Shown here: in pieces, positions 1-5,743 of the stretch
How the letters are laid out: each line of letters opens with the position of its first letter
Numbering within the stretch: position 1 is the first letter of the stretch
Notes under the pieces: generated by a model
The model's database searches: none
What the model saw: only the letters and a program-made list of their open reading frames with translations
Told to the model about the DNA's origin: nothing
Assembly (NCBI GenBank): GCA_024231375.1
Contig: JAAEQP010000346.1
Location: 1-5,743, forward strand
Source of the DNA: a bacterium
GTDB lineage: Bacteria; Hydrogenedentota; Hydrogenedentia; Hydrogenedentiales; SLHB01
Direction of reading: 5' to 3'
DNA: 5,743 bases
Position numbers and translations under genes: made by a program

Positions 1-87
1 CTGAGACTCATAATAAAGTTCAAGACACTTTTCTCCATTACATGCATACAAAACACGGGGCGGTTTGGGATTACCATGGGAGACCGT
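1..87 (-). other. Start of an unidentified C-terminal domain, cut by the window edge
   Basis: Residues 1886-1914 (TVSHGNPKPP, then RVLYACNGEKCLELYYESQ) follow the linker and continue past the window edge without a stop. The Pro-rich entry and the change to a mixed hydrophobic/charged sequence suggest that a new folded domain, perhaps the effector, begins here. The two Cys of ACNGEKC are five residues apart and could pair. Too little is visible to name a toxin family. Confidence 0.4.
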
Positions 88-3000
88 TCCTTCCCCTGTA
101 CCAGACCCATTGTCACTATCTCTATTCGTAGATGCATTCCCATTATTTCCCCCATTTCCGCCTCCCAACCCCGCAATCTCATTCCCCACCGCATTCCCAG
201 CATAACTCCCCCAGTACGAAGCCGAGGATGAAAGCAGGATTTCATCCCAGTTGTCTTGAGTCAAGCCTCCGGTCGCGGCGGATGTTGCGAAGGTCATTAC
301 CGTGCTGGCGGCGTATCCGGCCATCGCTTTTCCGGCTGCTTGCACGCCCGCTTGAGTACAAGCATATCCAACTCCAACGCTGGCATATCCGCTCGCCGCG
401 GACGTGGAAAAATTAATCGCGCTCGCTTTGTGGAAATCCGCTGAATATGCTGCCTCCGCGCCGCCGTGGTATAGCATCTCCAATTGCGAGAACATCGTCG
501 ACGCGCCGGCTCCGGCGAGCGGCCCGCCATAATATCCCGCGAGCGCAATGGAAGATCCTTTTACGCTTCCCCAAATAATAGCCAGTGGATTTCCATTACT
601 GGAGATGCCCTCCTGAATTGCACCGATAATGCCACCTACGACTGCAGCTACAATCGCACCCACATCCCAATTGCCATCCGGATCGATATAAATATATGGA
701 CTCGACCGTCCATACCGATAGTAATTCGAAATCCCTCCCCCATGCACCACCGGCGGGTCCGGGCTCAACCACCTTCCCAAGTACGCCGAATAGTACCTGG
801 CGCCGAAGTAGAAAAGGCCCACGGCCTCGTCTTCTTCTTTGCCGGTGAAACCGTAGGGTTCTTCGGCGTTGTCGTATTTGACTTCTTCGTTCTTCCAATG
901 GGACTCGTCCGCACCGTAAGCGTAGTTGGTCTTCCATTCAACAAGGTCTCCGGTGTCGTAGTCGATCACCGCGCTGGTCGAGCCCAGGTGATTGGAGAAG
1001 CTGAGGAACTTCTTTTCGGCGCCGAAGGTCGAGCCGTCGTGCTCCCATTCTACGCGGAGCCCCGAGGAGTAGACTACCTTGCGCGAGTCGACGATGTTGT
1101 CGAACGTGCCCCAGGTGGGGCCGGCGTAGGTCCGACCGATCGGCGCCGGGTTGCCCGAGTCGGCGGGATCGGTGAGCTGTACTCCCCGTCGCTCGTACCC
1201 GCCGGAGATGTAGAGGTCCTGGCGGATGGACGTCATGTCGGACGGATCCTGTTTTTCGCGGATCACCCGGCCGCCTGCCGCGTCGTAGCGATAGGACATG
1301 GTGATCTCGTGGGTGCCGTCCACGCGCTTCTCGGCGCCGGCGAGCTGGCCGAGGGCGTTCCAGAAGTAGTTGTACTCTTTGGTGTGGGCCTCCACGTCCG
1401 GATCGGATGGGCTGCCATCGCCGGTGTGGCCGGGGCAGATCGCCGCGCTGACGCCTTTGTCCGTGGCAAGGCCGTCGTAGGCGCAGGTCGTGCATCCCGT
1501 GCGCACGGTCTGCTTGATCATCCTGCCACCCGCGTCGTACTCCACCCATGCGCACGTTCCCGGGCCGGCGCCGGACTGGTTTGTGTTTCCCGCGAAGTAA
1601 AGCGCGTCAGGGATATAGCATCCCGTGGGCAACCCGTTGTTGTCGTAGAGGTGATCCATACAGGATGTGTTGCCGCCGAGCTGGTTGAGCTGGAAGCCGT
1701 TCTGGATCACATCGCCGAGGGCGCGGCCCAAGTTCTTGGGCTCGGTGTAGCCGCCCGGGTCGGTCTCGGTCCATTCGATCATCGAGCCTTGCGCGTCGAA
1801 CTTCCAGTCGAGCGAGCGCACGCGGTGATGGGTCACGGTAAGGTCCTTGTCCAGCAGGCTATCGTCGCCGCTGGTCGTGACGTATTGACGGTCCTCGCTT
1901 GTGAGTTGGTAAAGGGTATCGTAGCCCATCTTGGCGTCGGACGGCGAGGCGCCCACGGGCCAGCCGCTGGCCGTGTTCGCCCCGGCCACATCGCCGGCGT
2001 TCCACTGGGAATCGGGCGGCCCGGCCAAGCTCGAATCGAACGTCGCCGGGAACGCGGCCTGGTGAGAGCCGATGCGATGCTGGGCGAACGCGGTCGGATG
2101 GGACGCGTGGAGACCGAGGTTGGATGAGGAGCCCGCCCCCCTGCCTCGCCAGTCGGCGATGCCGGTGAGCTTGCCGGTCTTGTCGTATTCGTATCCAAAC
2201 GACATCAAGGTGACCCGCGTGTTCGTGTCGTTGCCGAAGCGGTCCTGCTGCTGCACTACCGTGGCCATGGCCTGGTGGGTCACCGGGTTGTAGCCGCTCC
2301 ACGACATGGTCTCGCCGTGGTCGCCGTACTGCACCAGCTCGGTCTGGCCCTGGAAGTTGGAGCGGGTCTTCACGACGATCCGGTTGCCTTCCCAGAAGCT
2401 GCTCTTGAATGTGCCGTCGGTGTAGTAGGTAGCCGTGGATTGATTGCCGTCCGGATCGGTGGCCGCGAGAAGCTCGCCCGCGCCGTTGACCTCGGTCTGG
2501 AAAAAGTAGAGGCGTTCGTCCGGATAGACCATCCTCCAGGTGTTTGACTTGGTGCCGAAGTTGGCCGCGGTCACGGCGATGCCGGCGCGGTCCTTGACCG
2601 CCACGAGGCTGCCCAGGGTAGTGGCCCAGGCCGGGTAGCCATTCCACTCGGGGTTGGTGTCCAGTCCGAGGGCCGACTCCACGTCGGAGTCGAACACATC
2701 GTAGTAGTAGGCCGCCTCGAGCTCACCGCCGGCATACTCCGAGGTGAGCCTTCCGGCCCTGTCGTAGAAATACTCGGACACATCGCCGGTGGGGCTGATC
2801 GTGCGAATGAGCTGACCGATATCATCGTACTCGTAACGCCACTCGCCGAAGTTCACGTCCAGGTTGCGGCGCACGCGGCCCAGGGAATCGTGGAGCACGC
2901 GTCGCGAGACGCGGACGCCGTCCTCTTCCTTGCTGGTGACCACGGACGAGTCGCCGAACTTCACCGTGTACTTGCGCTCGGTGATGCCGCCGCTGACTCC

Positions 3001-5743
3001 CTCTTTGTGCCTGGTGATCATCTCCACGGTGCGGCCGAGACCGTCCACCCGCTGGGAGGAGTAGGTCTGGTAGTCGTCGCGCGTCGAATCGAGATCGAAT
3101 TCATCCCACGAGTTGCCGCGGTCGACGCCGTATTCGGCCATGGATCGGACTTCGGAACAGACACCCTCGGCGTCCAGGAACGGGGCATAGCCGATCGCGA
3201 CCCGGCCATACGCGTCGAACTCCCGGCGCGTACAATTCCATCCGCCGCAGGGATTCTCCCCGGCCAGGGCGGCCTGGCTCGCGTTCTGGGTCGCGATCAG
3301 CTCGGCGGCGTCGACGGGTGGAGTCGAGATAGGCAGACCCTCGCACGAGCTCACGGCGATCCCCTTGGCGTTCAGCTCGGCGGTGCCGCTCACCAGCCAC
3401 GGATAAGCCGGTGTGTCGCCGTCCTCGGTCACGTGAGTGTCGCCGCGGACTACGGATGCGTAGCCCCGGCCCATGGCGTCGAGCCAGGTGTACATGTACT
3501 CCCAGCGGTCCTCGCCGCAGATGCTCTGGGAGGTGTTGATCCACGTCTCGAGCATCGACATGGGATGGCTCTCGTTGCCGTAGTGGTAGAAGACCTCTTT
3601 TGTCGTAACCGGCCCGCTGCCCGAGCAGGACGGGTCCGATTGGAAGTCCGGGTTCCACGCTTTGGCGCGGAGGAACCTGCCGAGCGCGTCGTACTCCACG
3701 ATGCCGTAGGTGCCGTCCGGGCTGACCATCTTGGTGATCTGAGTGAAGCCCGCGTCCCACTCGGCGTTGAACACGTACTCGGTGATCTTGCCGTCGGCGA
3801 CATGCGCGATTTCCTGACGGATGAACGCCGAGTAGTGCTCGTCGCCCATGTTGTCGGTATAGACATTCTCGGTGTGGCGCAGGCAATCGGAATCGTCCCC
3901 GCCGACCGGGCACCCCGCGCGGGTCACCAGCACCTGGCCGTAGTCGTTGTAGGTCTTGCGCACGGCCACGAAGGTCTTCTCGTCGGACTCGTCCCAATCG
4001 CGATACGTGGTCCGGGTCTCTATGAGCTCGCCCCAATCGTTGTAGTACTTGTTCAAGATGTTGCACGGCTTGGAGTCGGTACAGGTGCTGTCGCAGGAGC
4101 CGGCCGCGGGATCCTCGGGCGAAGGTCCGACCATGTGGGAAGCCGTGGCCGTGTGCAGCCAGGTGGCCGGGTCGAACGTCGTGGTGTAGTGCGCGGAGTA
4201 CTGATCGCAGTTGGCGTGGGCGTAGAGATCGTCGCCCGAGTAGCGATGAAACCCACCGTAGTGCGACTCCGTTGGATATCCGTGATCATTGGTCACCGTA
4301 TTCGCCACCACCCGGTGAAACTGCCCTATTGGCGCGACGGTGAGATAGGTATTGTCGATGCTCGAGATCGGAAGATCCGTTCCGTTGATGTTGACGGCGG
4401 CATAGGTCTCGGACGCACCGCCCCCTTGGGCGGCGTTTGGGTCGTACTTGTAGACCCGGCCCTGATTGGGAATGATGAAGGTCACGCTCCGATCGTCGTT
4501 GGGATCGTTGCTCTCAAACAGCTCGCGCACCTCGATTTCGCTGGCCGTGGCCGAGACGACCTTGCCGGTGCAGGGCGAGTAGACATCGGACATAATCGAT
4601 GCGCCGGTCAATCCGAGCAGCGGGTTGTCCCGGTGCTGCTGCTCGTCGCAGGCCTTGGAAGTGGGACCCCAATCAGAGGGCCAGTCTTCGTTTACCGGCG
4701 GCTCCATGCACTCGGGCCGCACGCCGCGGTGGAACCAATTCCTTGCCACGATGGGCGCCTCGCCGCGTTTGATCGAGTCGGCCGAGCACAGGGCCGCGTC
4801 CATTTCGCCGTCGCCGTTTGCGTCGCGTTCGCGGTCCCAGGCCTCGGCGTAGCCAAAGCCTTTGAACTCGGCCTCGTGGCCGTCGTAGAAGGGATCGCGG
4901 TAGACGTACTCCTGGGTGTACTCGCCCCGCGCCCCCCCCACTACGTCGAGATTGTCTGTCGTCGTCACCTTGCGCACCACGGTCATCGGCATCGGCGCCA
5001 CCGTGGACCAGGCGTTGCCCTGCTCTTGGGCGTCGACCATGAGCTCGGTTGTTGTGGCGTAATCGATAGTCGTCGTGCCGCCCAGGCCGTTGTCCACGCG
5101 CTCGAGCAGACCGGCCGGGAGACCGCCGTTGCCTTCGAGCTCCCGGTAGTAGCCCGCGAGATCGATGTACTTGTATCCGCCCGCATCGGCCCACACCAGA
5201 TCGACCGTGCCCGAGCCGTTCAGGTCGGCGAGCCGCACCTTGGCGTAGAATCCTGAGTTGGTGGCCGGTGTGTCCTCGATGATGTGGCGCTCGGTGAACG
5301 AATTGTCGCCCCGGTTGAGCCAGATGTCTACCGCGTCGAAGCGGATTTGAATCAGATCGGCCAGCCCGTCGCCGTTCACGTCGGCCAGGGACACGCCCTC
5401 GTTGTCCGGGTTGGAGAAGTGGGGCGAGCCGTCCATCTCGATGTCGATGCGGTCGACGTATTCGCCCGCCGCGCAGTCTTCGTCGCTGTCGCCCCATTGA
5501 CCGTAGCCGCGGTTGGGCCAGTAGGCCAACGAGCCGGACTTCAAGTCGACGATGTCCTGGAGACCGTCGCCGTTCATGTCGCCGAACTGGAGGTTGCCGT
5601 TGTGAAACTGCATCATGCCGCCGCGGAGCAGGATGCAGGAGTCTATAGATTCGCCCGGCACGGGCCGGCCGTCCTCGTCCAGCCGACCGAATTGACCCTC
5701 GGTGTCGGGGAACGCCGAGAGGTTGAGGAAGTGCTGCATGCGC
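1..5743 (-). CDS. Giant Tc-toxin BC-like / RHS (YD-repeat) polymorphic toxin, partial at both ends
   Basis: One open frame of 1,914 codons crosses the window without a stop. Domain order from the N-terminal side is: three FG-GAP/VCBS-type repeats (residues 43-190), TcdB-middle-like regions (205-305 and about 319-430), degenerate YD repeats (566-1574), RHS-associated core (1575-1691) and a variable tip (1692 on). In the Tc family, the B and C proteins form a YD-repeat shell enclosing a toxic C-terminal domain that is released by core autoproteolysis and delivered through a TcA pore. Here B-type and C-type parts are in one chain. No start is assigned: the ATG at 5737-5739 sits just before the first beta-propeller-like repeat, with no visible ribosome binding site, and the family normally has an SpvB-type domain further upstream. 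The stop lies left of base 1. About 27 Cys residues are scattered through the chain, which suggests export. The family call is firm. The target, export route and toxin activity are unknown. Confidence 0.95.
88..165 (-). other. Gly/Asn/Ser-rich flexible linker in the toxin tip
   Basis: Residues 1860-1885 are almost entirely Gly, Asn, Ser, Thr and Asp (GGGNGGNNGNAST then NRDSDNGSGTGEG). On the plus strand this appears as a C/T-rich low-complexity run. Such linkers usually separate a translocation or pretoxin region from a terminal effector domain. Here it divides the hydrophobic segments from the last visible residues. Confidence 0.75.
265..663 (-). other. Gly/Ala-rich hydrophobic segments at the start of the toxin tip
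   Basis: Just after DPDGNW come three low-charge, Gly/Ala-rich stretches. Residues 1694-1709 are VGAIVAAVVGGIIGAI. Residues 1719-1746 start PLAIIWGSVKGSS and end GGPLAGAG. Residues 1784-1826 are rich in Ala, Gly, Ser and Tyr (for example KAMAGYAASTVMTF). They are separated by polar parts such as EAAYSADFHKAS. Comparable hydrophobic segments often follow the RHS core in polymorphic toxins, where they are thought to help keep the tip unfolded or carry it across a membrane. Pore formation is another possibility. No catalytic motif is visible. Codon use is unlike the rest of the gene (many GGA, GGG, AAT, TAT, GCA and ATT codons). Confidence 0.6.
670..1020 (-). other. RHS-repeat-associated core with probable autoprotease
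   Basis: Residues 1575-1691 carry the hallmark of the RHS-associated core: NHLGSTSAVID (1584-1594), YGFTGKEEDEAVGL, then LFYFGARYYSAYLGRWLSPD (1643-1662), NYYRYGRSSPYIYI and the closing DPDG (1687-1690). In TcC and RHS toxins this core plugs the shell and acts as an aspartate-type autoprotease that cuts just after the DPxG motif, freeing the toxin tip inside the shell. Candidate conserved aspartates are D1638 (in KEED) and D1662 (in SPDP). Which pair is catalytic was not worked out here. Cleavage would be expected near residue 1690-1695. The core motifs are nearly canonical, so the domain call is firm and the protease role is inferred from the family. Confidence 0.9.
1021..4047 (-). repeat. 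Array of degenerate YD/RHS repeats forming the toxin shell
   Basis: Residues 566-1574 contain many copies of the YD theme (Y-D-x-x-G-x-L, hydrophobic strand, then a strand ending in Y/F-x-Y). Clear copies are YNDWGELIET (from 567), YNDYGQVLVT (from 598), YDALGRFLRA (from 684), FDAYGRVAIG (from 842), the tandem YEYDDIGQLIRT ... YFYDRAGRLTSEY (970 to about 1006), YDKTGKLTGI (from 1186), YDTLYQLTSE (from 1274), FDAQGSMIEW (about 1315) and YDAGGRMIKQ (from 1402). In known structures such repeats wind into a hollow beta-shell around the toxin. Copies are irregularly spaced, with long insertions, as is usual in TcB/TcC proteins and unlike the tight arrays of E. coli Rhs. The motif WLVSGTAELNAKG (from 782) resembles the TcB strand before the B/C boundary. 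Confidence 0.9.
4453..4788 (-). other. TcdB toxin middle/C-terminal-like domain, diverged (within the toxin CDS)
   Basis: Residues about 319-430 sit where TcB proteins carry the second TcdB-middle domain. The visible cues are APIVARNWFHRG, similar to the family's 'TrTWYHtG' strand, and later LLGLTGASIMSDVYSP, which falls where the family has an 'aLkGrvLR.E.y' strand. A strand FIIPNQGRVYKYDPN closes the block. A Cys-containing stretch between the two cues (PECMEP, KACDEQ) has no equivalent I recall and may be a lineage-specific loop. Identification is mostly by position and partial motif likeness, so it is weaker than for the preceding domain. Confidence 0.55.
4798..4824 (-). other. Extra calcium-type loop between the two TcdB-middle domains
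   Basis: Residues 307-315 read DANGDGEMD, a full DxNxDGxxD loop (D307, N309, D311, D315) like those in the FG-GAP blades, dockerins and type-3 thrombospondin repeats. It lies outside the propeller, straight after the GFGYAEAWD motif. All acidic ligand positions are present, so calcium binding is plausible. I infer that it stiffens the junction between the two domains. Confidence 0.6.
4828..5130 (-). other. TcdB toxin middle/N-terminal-like domain (within the toxin CDS)
   Basis: Residues 205-305 match the pattern I know from the middle region of insecticidal TcdB/TcaC proteins. The signature LLERVDNGLGG (212-222) is followed by TTTIDYATTTEL, a Pro/Met-rich strand ending in TVVRKV, a YVYRDPFYDGHEAEFKGFG run and AEAWD (ending near 303). 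This block separates Tc B-type proteins from plain RHS proteins, which lack it. It directly follows the FG-GAP blades and precedes the YD repeats, the order expected in the B half of a Tc BC shell. The call rests on remembered family motifs. A profile search of the translated stretch would settle it. Confidence 0.8.
5173..5616 (-). repeat. Three FG-GAP/VCBS-type repeats with calcium-type loops
   Basis: Residues 43-190 hold three spaced repeats. Each has a hydrophobic strand followed by an Asp/Asn loop: FGDMNGDGLQDIV (D55, N57, D59, D63), LADVNGDGLADLI (D121, N123, D125, D129) and LADLNGSGTVDLV (D173, N175, S177, D181). Each is followed by a strand with an aromatic or Asn-Arg turn, such as AYWPNRG or DIWLNRG. 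DxNxDGxxD loops of this kind bind calcium in FG-GAP/VCBS beta-propeller blades. In TcB proteins such blades sit between the SpvB domain and the TcdB-middle domains, as here. The third loop has Ser in place of the third acidic ligand, a variant (GSG) also common in TcB proteins, so it may bind calcium weakly. More blades are likely to the right of the window. Confidence 0.85.

Noticed and set aside
139..196. C/T-rich plus-strand run as a regulatory or triplex-forming element
   Set aside because: It is explained by Gly (GGG/GGA) and Asn (AAT) codons of the linker on the minus strand.
484..2127. Plus-strand open frame of 547 codons
   Set aside because: It lies antisense to the RHS core and YD repeats, has biased composition, no recognisable domain and no convincing ribosome binding site.
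3101..4066. Minus-strand Arg-rich open frame of 321 codons in another frame (like those at 938-1555, 1859-2647 and 4673-5497)
   Set aside because: These overlap the real frame on the same strand. They are Arg-, Gly-, His- and Pro-rich off-frame readings of GC-rich codons.
2890..5256. Plus-strand open frame of 788 codons opposite the toxin gene
   Set aside because: It is an antisense shadow produced by strong G/C third-position bias. Its translation is Val/Ala/Gly/Arg/His-rich with no domain motif, whereas the minus strand here reads clear FG-GAP, TcdB-middle and YD motifs.
4808..5574. Three copies of ccgtcgccgtt as a DNA repeat element
   Set aside because: Each copy encodes the NGDG of a calcium-type loop in the same frame, so protein-level constraint explains it.
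5737..5739. In-frame ATG near the right edge as the gene start
   Set aside because: Only four bases precede it in the window, so no ribosome binding site can be seen. The sequence after it enters straight into a propeller blade, and the family has a large N-terminal part upstream.

Overview
The whole window lies inside one very large protein-coding gene on the minus strand. Reading the minus strand in the frame whose codons occupy 1-3, 4-6 ... 5740-5742 gives 1,914 uninterrupted codons with no stop. The frame is still open at both window edges, so the N-terminus (to the right of 5743) and the C-terminus with stop codon (to the left of 1) are both missing. There is no intergenic DNA, and I see no RNA gene, mobile element or CRISPR array. 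Residue numbers below are window residues: residue n occupies bases 5743-3n to 5745-3n.

The protein looks like a Tc-toxin BC-type / RHS polymorphic toxin, with its parts in this order from N to C. Three FG-GAP/VCBS-type repeats with DxNxDG loops (residues 43-190) come first. Next are a TcdB-middle-like region (205-305, with the signature LLERVDNGLGG and a later FKGFGYAEAWD) and a second TcdB-middle-like region (about 319-430). A long array of degenerate YD/RHS repeats follows (566-1574), then the RHS-repeat-associated core (1575-1691, NHLGST ... GARYYSAYLGRWLSPDP ... IDPDG). The last part is a variable C-terminal 'tip' (1692-1914 and beyond) made of Gly/Ala-rich hydrophobic segments, a Gly/Asn-rich linker and the first residues of an unseen terminal domain. 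In known Tc toxins the B and C proteins form a hollow YD-repeat shell that holds a cytotoxic C-terminal domain, which is cut off by the RHS core. Here B-type and C-type signatures lie in one polypeptide.

The body is GC-rich, with strong use of G/C-ending codons. The tip is clearly richer in A/T with different codon choice (hand count: bases 1-60 are 38% GC, 541-600 are 43%, 5641-5700 are 67%). That is the pattern expected when toxin tips are exchanged behind a conserved core. The GC-rich body, many Cys residues (about 27 by hand count), Asp/Asn calcium-type loops and fused TcB/TcC layout suggest a high-GC Gram-negative bacterium, perhaps of the Myxococcota/former Deltaproteobacteria. This taxonomic guess is weak. 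The toxin activity and any immunity gene would lie to the left of position 1 and cannot be judged.
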